Source: Avena insularis (taxonomy: Eukaryota > Streptophyta > Magnoliopsida > Poales > Poaceae). Taken from it: DNA of 64,000 nucleotides. Location of the stretch: NCBI GenBank assembly GCA_023614405.1, contig CM042694.1, positions 87,403,285-87,467,284 of the forward strand. The letters are read 5' to 3'. Made by a program: the position numbers and the translations under genes. Under the pieces are notes generated by a model that saw only the letters and a program-made list of their open reading frames with translations, searched no databases and had not been told where the DNA came from. Below are positions 1 to 10,420 of this stretch, piece after piece (the stretch's first letter is position 1; every line of letters begins with the position of its first letter).

Positions 1-1470
1 AACAGAATCCAGGTCACGTACGCGTGCAAGGCAGCGCTGCACAACACACAAAACAAATGTCCCGGAGAGTTTAGGACTGATACGGATGGCAAAATGTTCC
101 TGTACGGAAGTTCCTTCAAAAAATAATTGCTGTCCGGACGTAGAAAGCCCAAAATTAACAGATCGGTTTAGTTTCTCCATAATCTGGACATGACATGCAC
201 ATCAATATGGCCCACATGATCGAGAAAATAGAAGCTAGGCATAAAGCATGTTACGGGAAAAAATATTAGAAAATAACCATGTCACTGTATGTAAATAAAA
301 TATATTTCGCAAAAAATGTAAATAAAATATATACAATCTAATGGTAATTTTATTCAACAAAACCTTTCTCTCATACCTGCACATCTTACCCGCACGGGAG
401 ATAATAAAAATATCTAAAAATTCCAATGTATGTGGAAATAATCGTCATTATTTATTTGAATTAAAAATAAGATCATGCAATAATATTTATCAAAATCTCA
501 CAAAAAGGTGAAATATCTGTTCTCAATTCTAACGAACAATTAATAAGATTAATGGTAAAAGCTTCATAGAAATAGTCGGATGATGCTTATATGTAACTCT
601 AAAGATACATCTGACAATTTACATATATGAACTATGAACATATTAAGATGTACTAATTGTGATACATTTAGGTTCTAATCTATTATGTTGATATACGCGA
701 GACCATTTACTTTATTTTTAGAAAGTTGGTATGATCATTTAAATACTGTATCAGCGTTATCCCTGTTCTAATCAGTTTTGGTACCATTTATGTTGTGCTC
801 TACTGATAAAAAGACGGTACACCAAGTTGTTTTTGGATGTTCCACCGTTTATGAGATTTTTAAACATCTCTCCCTTTTTTCATATATAAGGACTAGATGC
901 TAAATATATAAGAATAATCGAGCTATTATTTTCTGCTTACATTGTAATTTGTGGAGATTTTGATTATATTATTGCATCAATGTGCAAGTTTCAAGCTTGC
1001 TCCCAAGAAAATAATACATGCAAACATGATAGAAAGACTCCTACTCCATGTACAAAAATGCCATGGTTATGCCAGTACTATGACAAGCTGACCTTATTGG
1101 TTTTACACAGAGAATGGATATTCCTAATAAGGTTGAAACCTAAACTACATATACAAGGTTGATCCATGGTTACCCTTCCTCCTGACACCTTAGTGGATTA
1201 TCAAGATGACGGACGCCGGAAATATTGAAATGGTGAACTGTTAACCCAATGTATGTCTTACTTTTATGAGCTAAAGAGTATAAATGTTCCACACACAAGT
1301 AAGAGAGTTAAGATCATGTATTGTCTATTTAGATTAGATGAAAATTGTGATCCGTACATATTTCTGAAATTGTTAGAGATTCACATATGTGTATGTATTT
1401 ATATGGACTATGGAATTGTATTATTCTCCTAAATTGATTCCAAAGTTACTTTTAGAAAGTTAGAGACGAT
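1..1470. other. AT-rich stretch without a recognisable gene
   Basis: No open frame in this stretch has a recognisable domain or convincing splice structure; the longest ones are 60-63 codons of low-complexity translation. Because a Helitron 3' end lies just downstream at 1471-1501, some or all of this stretch may be the body of that element. I could not find a convincing 5' TC terminus inside the window. Confidence 0.5.
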
Positions 1471-1501
1471 GCCCTCGCATTTGCGAGGGCCAGCCCGCTA
1501 G
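1471..1501 (+). mobile_element. Helitron 3' terminus (hairpin plus CTAG)
   Basis: A perfect 9-bp stem with a 2-nt loop (gccctcgca-tt-tgcgagggc, 1471-1490) is followed after 7 nt by CTAG (1498-1501), and the next base is T. A short GC-rich hairpin about 10 nt before CTRR, with insertion before a host T, is the diagnostic 3' end of Helitron rolling-circle transposons. The element should extend to lower coordinates. Its 5' end was not identified, so its length and any captured gene pieces are unknown. Confidence 0.75.
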
Positions 1502-1693
1502 TTTTATGAAAGGAGAAATACTAGATCGGTTTTCTCTGAAAAAACATACTTCCTCCGATTCAAATTAGTTGATCTGATTCCATAGTAGCAAGTATGGCAC
1601 ACAGAACAACGATGTAGTCATCACCAAGTAACCGAGAAACATTTCGAGCATTCTCACTTGCGCTAAAACAACACTAATCCTAAGAATTCATAC

Positions 1694-1785
1694 CTCCCCT
1701 GACCGTCGTCCATGGGGGCGCTGACAACAAGGAGGAACGAAGCAATGAGCGCCACCGTAGTCCTCGTGACCGTAGTCATCGCCAT
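1694..1785 (-). pseudogene. Orphan first exon of a small secreted protein
   Basis: On the minus strand an ATG at 1785 opens 30 codons that read as a signal peptide: a short Met-Ala-Met-Thr start, a basic residue, then a hydrophobic core (VALIASFLLVVSA) and a polar tail. The exon ends at a good donor, AG|GTATGA, after base 1694. No following exon could be found in the lower coordinates, where the Helitron terminus at 1471-1501 begins less than 200 bp away. I infer a gene cut off by the Helitron, or a gene fragment. The family cannot be named from the signal peptide alone; small cysteine-rich secreted proteins are possible. An intact gene with a long first intron extending off the window start cannot be excluded. 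Confidence 0.45.
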
Positions 1786-2829
1786 GTCTGCCGCAGTCGA
1801 GCTCCTAACCACCTTGCAAGCAGTGACACTTGAAGATAGATGGAGCAAAGAGGGCACAACAATTTTGAAGCTCGCGTGCAGCTGCGGGTAGTGTGTAGCT
1901 AGTGAAGTGAAGTGCTTTATGTGGTGTGGGGAGGGAGGGGGAGGGCGAGAGAAGGGATCTTGGTTGGTTTCTTGGGTCTGCTTTGCGAGCGCCTGCGCAT
2001 ATGGTCTGCAGAAGATGCTGGCTTGTAAGAGGCAACGTCCTTGTCCTTTCAACCTTGTCTCAGGGGAGGGGGCCCACCGATGTAGAGTGCCAGAGTCTGT
2101 ACTTGTTTATTTTTTTCGTTGAGAGTAGAAAAATACCACATTACATGTCTACGAAACGATACCACTTTACGTTTTCAGAATGTAAACCTATCACCTAGAG
2201 GTGAATTTTTGCAGTTCGCTCAAATGACCTGCTAATAGTGAATTGACACCTAAACTGGTAGATGGGACCGTTTGTCAATGCTGAGGTGGAACTGGAAGCG
2301 GCCCCACCTGTTAGGCCAGTTAAAAATTTAGAATATCATTAAGAATAAGAAAATTCAAAATACCAATAGACATGTAGATGGATAATTTGAAAAAAAATTG
2401 CAGGAAAAAAAAATACATGCACGTGGAGATGGATACCCAAAAAATGTACTCGGCCGTTTCTCGTAGCGAAACCATCTCCCTTTACATTTGCTGGCATAAT
2501 TTCTCAATACTGCCGAAGTTCAGACTTCCAGAGTACCATTTCTACGCCGGAACAACCCAAAATAATCTGTCGCCGCCGTCGAGCTCGAGCGACACTCTCA
2601 CCGAATAGATCAATGGGGTCTGTGTCGCAGTCATCAAGATCAGGGAAAGGGGCGATGGGAGCAAGTACAATAAGGTGACATCAGCTAGCTATAAGTCATT
2701 AAATAGTATATTTGTGATGAGTTGGAGGAGAGAGAAGAAGAGTGAGCTCTCATGCGAGAGCTAGCCCTATCACGTGCTCCTAGGTACTTTTTGAGAGTGA
2801 TTGGTGGGCCAAGTATTGATAAACTAGTA
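1786..2829. other. Probable leader of the secreted-protein exon, then unassigned DNA
   Basis: The first 250 bp upstream of the minus-strand exon resemble a grass promoter and leader, with CT-rich stretches on the minus strand. The remainder is AT-rich. At 2660-2800 there is a segment rich in agagagaag and ctcatgcgagagctag, similar in style to MITE interiors, but I could not define its ends. Confidence 0.3.
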
Positions 2830-2858
2830 CTACCTCCGTTTGGGATTATTAGTACTAA

Positions 2859-3150
2859 GGACTTTCACAATGGGGTGTTTCTTAGCACATTTTCATAGAA
2901 GTAATTAAAACCTAAGAAACAACAATGACAATGCATTGTTTCTTAGATGACGTTTTTTAGTGGTGTTGTATTAATGTTTTTAGTCTCATGCATGTGTGTG
3001 ATTGGTCTAGCCAATTATTTTGCCTATGATACCGTGTAAGGCGTGTAGCTTAGCTAAGATACAACAACACCCTCTTTCTTTATTAAATGACATGCCACAT
3101 AGGCTAAGCACCTAGGATACTGCGCTAAGAAACATCCATTGTGAAAGGTC
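2859..3150. mobile_element. Tourist-type (PIF/Harbinger) MITE nested in the Stowaway
   Basis: The 292-bp element starts ggactttcacaatgg and ends ccattgtgaaaggtc, an imperfect terminal inverted repeat. It is flanked on both sides by TAA (2856-2858, 3151-3153), the target duplication of Tourist/PIF-Harbinger elements. It interrupts the left arm of the surrounding Stowaway: the arm sequence resumes at 3151 and can be matched to the right arm near 3500-3527. This order dates the Tourist insertion after the Stowaway. Confidence 0.85.
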
Positions 3151-3530
3151 TAAGGGCCAAGTTGCAAATACCAAGACACTATGTAATTCCCTCTCATCTA
3201 TGCATGCACCAATAGTTTTACATGCGCGTGAGAGAAGCGAGAGGAAAAAAAATGCATTGGACGGGAGACTAATAAATGAGATAGCCCTTATAATCTCAAA
3301 CAATATAAAAAAGCTCTCCGGACATATAATCCCAAACAGAGGTAGGTCCGGAGAGCTTTTTCATATTATCTGAGATTATAAGGGTTATCTCATTTATTAG
3401 TCTCTTTCGTCCAATGCATGCTCTTCTTTTCCTCTCATTTCTCTCATGCATATACAATTATTGGTTAATATATAGATTAATGAAAGAGTTATGAAGTGTC
3501 TTGATATTAGCAACTTGACCCTTAGGACTA
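3151..3530. repeat. Long inverted repeat (hairpin-forming core of the Stowaway)
   Basis: The segment 3151-3322 pairs with 3346-3530 in inverse orientation. A short perfect core is aaaaagctctccggac (3308-3322 region) against gtccggagagcttttt (3346-3361), and matching blocks run outward through attggacgggagactaat and gccaagttgc. Such foldback structures are frequent sources of small RNAs in grasses. Confidence 0.8.
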
Positions 3531-3550
3531 ATAATCCTAAACAGAGATAG

Positions 3551-4276
3551 TATTATATATGTTGACTATTAGGTTAACTATAGATGACATGACACTACCT
3601 TATAACCAGTGGTTGACTACACTATTATTCTTGCTCTGATGGCTTGGGACGGCTACCTTCCAACGGAATGCATTCATGGTTGATTTTGTTTAATAGTGAG
3701 TTAACGTCCCCGAGCGAGTGAGCAGAGATTTTTAGGTAGCACCGTACCAGTTCACACCTCTTGCACCGCACTCGCATGCAGGCGGTCGCCGCAAAAATGC
3801 AGCAATTTGCACGCCTCCACAAGAACACTCATCCGTACCGAACGTGTGTGCCTAACTTCGGTTAAGATTTCGTCATTGTTTCTTGATCACACGAAGCATG
3901 GGCTGATACTCGTGCGGTTGATTCTCCCTCTCTCTCTTTTGGAGACGCGACGCAGAGTATATATGCGCACGCACATACGGTTGGCGCTCGATTCGCCGTA
4001 GAGCTCACGCAGTCGCCGACGATCGAGAAATCCAGGCGGTCGCACCGAATCGAAATACTTACCTCCAATCCTTCTCCAGCCGCTCCTCCCCGATCCTCCC
4101 AAAAGTTGGTGATGCCGACGGATACTTTGGATTGTGACCTAAAAAAAAATCAACCGGGGCCATAAAAAAAGGAAATGCCCGTTCCAAGAAGTAGTCCAGT
4201 CTAACACTTTTTTACTTTTCCCCTTAGCTAGCTTGTTGCCTGCCTAGTATGGCATCTTCACCAATAATAAGTCCGT
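3551..4276. other. Promoter-like stretch without an assignable gene
   Basis: A TATA-like tatatat lies near 3958 on the plus strand and is followed by GC-rich, leader-like DNA (3990-4100). No open frame with a recognisable product follows; the next feature is the tandem repeat at 4277. It may be the promoter of a lost gene, or an upstream start for the F-box locus. Confidence 0.25.
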
Positions 4277-4640
4277 GTCGTTGATTCCGATTCACCATTC
4301 ACCGAGCACTGCACCTGCAGCAGCACGGAGATCATGGCGACGATGATTGGGCCGGGGAAAATGCACACTTTTGAATTTTGATTCCTTTTTTTTTGACCTT
4401 TTCTTTTTTTTTGACCTTTTCGGAGAAAGAAAATGTTACTCTTCTTTGATCGCCTTTTTTTTTTGACCTTTTCGGGGAAAGAAAATGTTACTCTTCGTTG
4501 ATTCCGATTCACCATTCACCGAGCACCAGCACTGAGATCATGGCGACGATGATTGAGCCGGGGAAAATACACACTTTTGACGCCTTTTTTTTGACCTTTT
4601 CAGGGAAAGAAAATGTTACCCTGTTTGTCTTCTTTGACTC
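4277..4640. repeat. Imperfect tandem repeat with exon-like ATG segments
   Basis: The block gttgattccgattcaccat starts near 4280 and again near 4497 (period about 217 bp). Each copy continues into atggcgacgatgattg and a T-rich stretch. Inside, the shorter module ttttttgaccttttcgg plus gaaagaaaatgttac recurs three to four times. Both copies carry a similar ATG start (MATMI...), but the first frame closes after about 15 codons. It looks like a duplicated gene 5' end rather than a working gene. Confidence 0.65.
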
Positions 4641-4889
4641 CCTTTTTTCCGGTGCTCCTTCCTGTGTGGATCGGAAGAAAACTTGATGTAACTTTTGGTT
4701 AGTGCTGCTCTGTACAAGATACTACTCGTACTCTGTAACTTTTGGTTATTGAATATCGATCGATCGTTCCGGCGTACGTACAATTCTGCCCCGAATGATC
4801 TTTTCTTGCCCCTGCATGTGTAACCGGTGATTGGATTCTCTTTAGCCGAGTGATTGATCCCTCTTCGTGCGAAGATGATGAAGTTACAA

Positions 4890-5935
4890 ACTTTTGTGAT
4901 GCTGCCATCCTCTCTGTATTTTTTTTTATTAAAATACTAAACGAGGGAGAAGGAATCAGGACTGTGCTGCTTCTGCTAGTTTATTTTTCTTGAACGAATG
5001 TTGCTTCTACTAGCTCACTCACTGCTTCTCCTGTCCGGCAGTACTCATCCTCTCCATGAAAGGAAAAAAAATACGGCTAGTATAAAATGAACGATGCAGG
5101 CCCATATTGCATACGGCCTAGGCCAGATGGCCTAGATCCCTGGCCCAGATCTTGTCAAACAAGCCCAGATGGCTCATCTTCTCTCCATCACAAGGACGGG
5201 AAGCGAAGGAGTGTCCAAAAAAATAAGTGTCGCCAAGGACTGACTCACGCCGCGACCCGTGAGACGACGAGGGTTTTGCCTTGGAGCTCGCCGCCGCCGA
5301 AGGTTCAGGGTCCCGGCCGGCCTCCACCCACCCTTCCTCCCGAAGCCGCTGTCTCCGCTCCGTTCACCCCTCCGGAGCTGGCTTCTCTTGCTCGGCGGTT
5401 CCCTCCGAGGTACGGATTGGGGCCGAGTTAAAAAAAATTCCTCTCCTAGCAACCTCGATTAATTGTGCCAACATAGACTAGTGCAGAGGTGAACTAGATT
5501 GCTGCAGTTAGATCTGTTGATCCCCTTCGTGGGGGTATGTAGGTGGGCTCGATTTATGCTATTGGTTCTGTTGGTTCTGTAATGCTGTGCCTAGCTAGGT
5601 CGACTTGACTGATGCAGCTTGTTCTGGTAACCCCATTAGCCAATTATGTCTGTAACCTGGATGGAATCTGTATCGGATGCGATGCAAGGTGGAATATACT
5701 GTGTCAGTTAGTACCGCATGTTCTTGAGGGATCATTACATGATGTTATCTTCATGTGGCAGTAGCTGGTTTAGTGATCCGCACATAAGTTCAGGTCAGCA
5801 AAGCAGGGGAACACTTGTATATTATCTCCGCGTCGCCCCCCTGCACCCCCCTCCCTGGTCGCATCAATTTAATATAGTTAGGATTTTAGTTCGGTTTAAT
5901 TTTTCTCGTAACTAGTTTTTTGTTCCAGAATTGAG
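4890..5935 (+). repeat. Duplicated F-box gene 5' region, unit 1
   Basis: This segment is homologous along its length to 6226-7110. Shared landmarks are tgtgat-ct-gccatcc, cttctgctagttt, gatgcaggcccat / gatgcagggccat, gggagctcgccg, gtgcagaggtgaactagatt, cacataagttcag and gtaacta-ttt. It carries a GC-rich leader (about 5250-5409) ending at the donor cctccgag|gtacgg. A weaker third echo of its middle part lies at about 5940-6055. Confidence 0.75.
5250..5409 (+). promoter_or_regulatory. Probable 5' UTR exon of the F-box/LRR gene
   Basis: This is GC-rich leader sequence ending at 5409 before the donor GTACGG (5410). The only good acceptor directly ahead of the coding start is ttttcag at 7419-7425, which would give a 5' UTR intron of about 2.0 kb containing the second promoter-like unit. 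Long first introns in the leader are common in grass genes. The transcription start cannot be placed from sequence alone. Confidence 0.45.
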
Positions 5936-6051
5936 ATACTCGTAGGTTCCCTCCGAGGGAGTATTGATTCTGTTGGCTCATTATACGTGTGAACCTGGAT
6001 GGAGTCTGCACTAAATGCAAGAAGGATTAGTTTGTTTCAATTAGTATAGTA

Positions 6052-6160
6052 GTACCCCCTCTGTCTCAAAATTAGATGCCGGAAATTTGTCAAAATTTGG
6101 ACATATCTATATACTAAATAGTGTCTAGATTCATCCAAATTTTGACACTAATATTATTTC
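6052..6160. mobile_element. Stowaway-like MITE fragment in the leader intron
   Basis: The sequence taccccctctgtctcaaaat at 6050 resembles a Stowaway terminal repeat, followed by the typical atgccggaaatttgtc and aaattttgacac motifs. A matching right terminus and TA duplication were not found, so it is a truncated or decayed copy between the two duplicated leader units. Confidence 0.5.
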
Positions 6161-6225
6161 TTGGCTCTGCATATCCGAGCTATGATTATACTTTTTTCAT
6201 GTGAAATACAAGTGCTGCACCTGCA

Positions 6226-7110
6226 CTGACAATCTTGTGATCTTGCCATCCTTTTTTCCTTTCTTTTAAGAGAGGTGGGCAGTGTTACTTCTGCTAGTTT
6301 TTATTAACTGAACTCTACTTTTCACTCTAGTTGTTGCAATTTACACTAAACTATCTATTAAAAACAACACTAATCGAAATTGATAAAAATATCGAATGAG
6401 CGATGCAGGGCCATGTTACACACGGCCTGGCCTATACCAACACCAAGATACCGCTAAAAAATCAGCCCAGACAGGTATCCATCTTTTCCCCCACCACAAG
6501 GACGGGAAGCGAAGGACTGTCCCCAAAAAAGGGGACGCCAAGTCCTTACTTTTTTCCTGGGAGCTCGCCGCAGAGGGGTTCAGGGTTCCGGCCTGCCTCC
6601 CAAAGCCACAGTCTCCGCTCTGTTGATCCCTCCTGAAGCCGGCTTCTCTTATTTGGTGGTTCTCTCCAAGTTACGGATTCGGGCCGATTTTTATTGTCCT
6701 TTTTGAGCAACCTCGATTGTGCCACCAGTCACCAGAGACTAGTGCAGAGGTGAACTAGATTCCTGCAGTTAGTTCTGTTGATTCCTTCGTGTAGTGAGAT
6801 CTCGTGTGCAATTGGTTCTGTTTGTTCCATAATGTTGTGCCTAGGTCGACCTGATTGTTGAAGTTTGTCCTGGTAATGCCATTGGGCCATTATGTCTGAA
6901 CCTGGACGGAACCTGTATGGAGTGCAAGCAATAGGGAATAAAGTGTTTCTGTTACCCTGTTATCTTTGATTCTGCACATAAGTTCAGTTCAGCGCAGTAG
7001 TCAAATGTTTGTAGATTATGCCCCGGTTACCCCCACTCCCCTGATTGCAGGAATATAATGTAATTTGGGTGTTAGTTCTGTTCAATTTTCCTGTAACTAT
7101 TTTATGTGCT
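6226..7110 (+). repeat. Duplicated F-box gene 5' region, unit 2
   Basis: This is the second copy of the unit at 4890-5935, with the same order of landmarks. The exon-like part (about 6540-6671) ends ctctccaag|ttacgg, so the GT donor of unit 1 is TT here and this copy cannot splice at the same site. If transcribed, it should read through. It may be a dead alternative first exon, or promoter DNA without its own exon. Confidence 0.75.
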
Positions 7111-7444
7111 AGCATTCAGATGCAAATAGGGTGTTGCTTAATTAGCATCCGTTGTTTTAAAAGAAAGAGTACAGCAGGGGAGGAGCTCAGCAGAATTTAA
7201 TCAAGCTAGAGACAGCTGTGAGGCATGAGCGCTCTTGACAGGAGAGCCAAATCTCAGTTAGCGTATGTTGTGACGATTAGACTTTTTCTTATGAGGGAAC
7301 CAACACAAAATCTTTCAAAAGATATATAAATGTTAGCTTCTAATGCTTCTTCTTACATGAGTTTTACAATCCCTATTTGATCGTCTTAATGTTATCCATT
7401 CTCATCATATGATTTTATTTTTCAGCTCCCTGCCTTCCCAAGTC

Positions 7445-8916
7445 ATGAAGCGGCAATACACTATGGTGGATCTCCCAGAGCCACTGCTTGGAGAGATCAT
7501 CAAGAGGATTACCAGGGCAAGCGATCTTAATTCTCTTTCCCTCGTATCGAAGAAGCTCTACACTTTTGAAGCAGAGCATAGGGATGCTATCCGCATTGGC
7601 TGTGGACTTAATAACCCTACAACAGAAGCCTTGACATCACTCTTCTCCCGATTCTCTAATTTGTGCAAAGTAGAGATCAATTATTCTGGTTGGACGCCCA
7701 GTCACGGGGAGCAGTTGAACAACCATGGCATCTATGTGTTATTATCTCACTGTCCCTTGCTGTCTGATCTCACCTTAAGCTTTTGCTCAAACATTGACAA
7801 CTCTGCTCTAGCTTATCTGTCTCGTTGCACAAAGCTGAGGTCCCTCAGTCTTGTCAGCACACCCACAATAAGTTGGCGTGGCCTTTCTTTGGTCGCTGTT
7901 GGTTGCAAACATCTTTCTGTTCTCCACCTTGTTGACTGTATAGCAATATCCACCGAGGAGTGGCTGGTGTACCTTGGTAGATATGGATCATTGGAGGAAC
8001 TAGTGGTGAAGGATTGCAAACAAATCAGCCAATATGACCTCCTAAAGTTTGGTCCAGGTTGGGCAAATCTCCAAAGTTTGAGTTCGAAGTTAATGGAAAT
8101 TACTGGGTGAGTTTCCCCCGTGACCCCTCCTATGTGGCTGGCTACCCATATAGCTATGACATCTGCTGTGAGAATCTGAAGGATCTTAGGCTGGCTCATA
8201 TTATAACTGATCTAGAAATTGGTCTTCGTTCTCTCCTGGGGAAGTGCAAATCATTGGAGACACTTTGCTTGGAGTATGTTTTTGGTCTAGATGAGAATGA
8301 GATGATTGCTTTATTCCAGAGCTGCAGCAACCTCAAAAGCATCTCACTTCGGCTCATGCCTTTGCACTGTTATTCTGAGCATGGTCGTGATTATAGGACA
8401 CCACTGACCGATGACAGCCTTAAAGCTCTAGCTCTCAGCTGCCCTATGCTTCAGGTAGTCGAGCTCACCTTCACATTTTGCTCTTCCGATTACCCAACTG
8501 AAGTAGGCTTTACACAAAATGGTATCGTCACCCTCCTCCAATCTTGTCCCATTCGCGCTCTTGTGCTAAATGGTGCAAGCATTTTTCATGACTGGGGCAT
8601 GAAGGAGCTCTCATCCTGTCAGTTTCTGGAGACGCTCGAGCTCGTGGATTGCATGTCTATAACTGATGCTGGGATGGATTTCATTATTGAGGCCCCTCGC
8701 TTGAGTAATCTCACACTCCGCAAATGTCAGAACGTGACAGATAATGGAATGGCTGCGCTGGCATGTTCAGGGAAGCTAGAGTCGCTGACCGTTGTAGGGT
8801 GCCGTCAGATATCCCAGGAGGGCGTGCAAGGTGCCGCCAAATCAGTTCAGTACTCTGCAGAGATTCAAAGCCACGACAGTCTGAAGGGGATGAAGATGAA
8901 TATGCATCGGAAGTAA
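7445..8916 (+). CDS. F-box/LRR protein, with a one-base frameshift near 8073
   Basis: The ATG at 7445 follows an acceptor at 7425 and opens an F-box (residues about 8-45: DLPEPLLGEII through LSLVSKKLY). Cysteine-type leucine-rich repeats follow (CPLLSDLTLSFCSNI, LHLVDCIAIS, LVVKDCKQIS; later CQNVTDNGMAALA and VVGCRQISQEG). Such proteins are substrate receptors of SCF (SKP1-CUL1-F-box) ubiquitin ligases; the target cannot be inferred. The first frame stops at 8110. The LRR reading continues in the next frame from about 8074 to the TAA at 8914-8916. One extra A in the AAA run at 8073-8075 would give about 490 aa, a normal length for the family. It is therefore either a recent pseudogene or a sequencing error. 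The leader region is duplicated upstream. Confidence 0.85.
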
Positions 8917-9257
8917 TCTTTGACATTTTCTTGTGATCTGCTTCAATGCCTCAGAGATTCTTATGTGTTGTCAGGGTTCAAATAACAGTCGCCTTCTATA
9001 ATGTCTTTAGTGGAGACTATTTTTTTCATAGTTGTGTGGGTGTTTAGATTTCCAAGGAACAAGTTATTTTCGTTGCTTGAGAAACAACTTCGTGCAATCC
9101 TTCATATTATATGTTGAGCGCATCAGGTGGAGAAGAAGGGTAGTACATATGGTCGATGTTTGTTTAACAGTAGTTTCTGCTTTACACAATAATTTTCTGG
9201 GCATTTTTTCTTGCTAATATAATACCAGCTCCCTTCAGCATCTTGAAAAAAAATGTC
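8917..9257 (+). other. Probable 3' UTR of the F-box gene
   Basis: AT-rich sequence directly after the stop, with aataa-like stretches and no new reading frame of note. The poly(A) site cannot be placed exactly. Confidence 0.4.
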
Positions 9258-9545
9258 CTGAACATTGGCTCTGCAGACATCAGACGAAAGTTCATTATAA
9301 CTGATCCATGACTAGATAACACATTCTGCAGATATGAAAAGATAGTCACATTGTGCAGAGCTACAAAATAAAGGACAGAAGGTGCCTGTTACTCCTGGAA
9401 TTCACATTTCTGAAATGTACTAGACTACTAGTAATAAGGGTCATGTCTAGCTTTGACACGTACTCTCGGTCATGGCTGACGGTCCTGTGCTGATACGAAC
9501 ATAATACTTACCATTTCAGACATTTCTGAGTTGAGTTTCGTGATA
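9258..9545 (+). repeat. Direct repeat downstream of the F-box gene, copy 1
   Basis: It shares with 10012-10420 the ordered blocks ctgaacattg, aaagttcattataactgatc, catgactagataaca, tgcagat-tgaaa, aattcacattt, cggtcatggctgacgg / cgatcatggctgacgg and cctgtgctgatacgaaca. It is non-coding and probably part of a local duplication of the gene's 3' flank. Confidence 0.75.
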
Positions 9546-10011
9546 TTCTTGGATGTCTCTTGGATTTGATTGGAGCCACGGTTCTTGGCAGGATTTGATT
9601 GCTCGATCGTTTCAAATGATTGTTGTTGCTCTCGTCACTTGGGTGGCTTCCACATATGATGTGGTTGGGAATTGGGATTTCATTGATTGAGACATTTGGC
9701 TTTGCTAATGATCCATTAACTATCTTTCTTGGATCTGTGAACTTGCCCTGTTGATTCCTTTGTCTTGACCCACTAAAGAAATTTTCCTGCAGCTGAATAA
9801 AAATCTGTACCTCTCGTGTCTCTTAATTTCTTTACAGAAACCGACGAGAACGACTCCTGCGCAGGTGCTCAATCTGGGGTGACTCATTACAGCATATTTC
9901 TTGGTGCAGATGCCATGAAGCCATTAGCTATGTAAGGCGTAGTGAAGTTATTTCTTGTGCTATTTTATGCATGGTGGTTTTTGTTTTAGGAAGACAACTG
10001 TCAAGATGCAT

Positions 10012-10420
10012 CTGAACATTGTCGCTGCAGAAGTTAGAGAAAAGTTCATTATAACTGATCCATGACTAGATAACATATTGTGCAGATCTGAAACATACAA
10101 TCACACTGTGCGGTGCTGCAAAATAAAGGGCAGCAGATGTCTTACTCTGGGAATTCACATTTGTGACACGTACTAGTAGTAGGGCTCCCTTCTGGCTTTG
10201 TCCATTATCTTTGATCAATTCATCATCATGTACTGTTTCTCACTATGGTTTATGATGCTTGTTTTTGTGATTTGGTTTTGGTGTCCCTATTCTCGATCAT
10301 GGCTGACGGAGCTTCTTAACTCCCATCAGATTTAAGCTCCCATCGGATTTTATGTTCAGTCCTGTGCTGATACGAACAGAACACTTGCAATGTATTAGTT
10401 GAATTTCTGTGGAAGGTCAA
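10012..10420 (+). repeat. Direct repeat downstream of the F-box gene, copy 2
   Basis: This is the second copy of 9258-9545. It has extra sequence in its second half, including a local doubling of ctcccatcagattt / ctcccatcggatttt near 10320-10355. No coding potential was seen. Confidence 0.7.

Larger units (their letters stand above)
2830..3550. mobile_element. Stowaway MITE (Tc1/mariner type) with a nested insertion
   Basis: The left end ctacctccgtttgggatt (from 2830) and the inverse of the right end (to 3550, ctatctctgtttaggatt) form terminal inverted repeats of the Stowaway type. They are flanked by TA at 2828-2829 and 3551-3552, the expected target duplication. Without the nested Tourist element it is about 426 bp, longer than most Stowaways. 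Its two halves are long inverted repeats of each other, so a transcript would fold into a long hairpin. The loop at 3323-3345 holds a further Stowaway-type end (tcccaaacagaggtag), which suggests an internal rearrangement or nested copy. Confidence 0.85.

Noticed and set aside
5087..5431. Open frame of 114 codons ahead of the F-box gene
   Set aside because: It covers the GC-rich leader and crosses the splice donor at 5410; the duplicated unit at 6396 does not keep the frame.
8107..8153. Possible intron (GTGAGT ... TATAG) that would restore the F-box gene frame
   Set aside because: At 47 bp it is shorter than plant introns normally are, and the removed segment reads as conserved LRR sequence in the second frame. 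A one-base deletion upstream is simpler.
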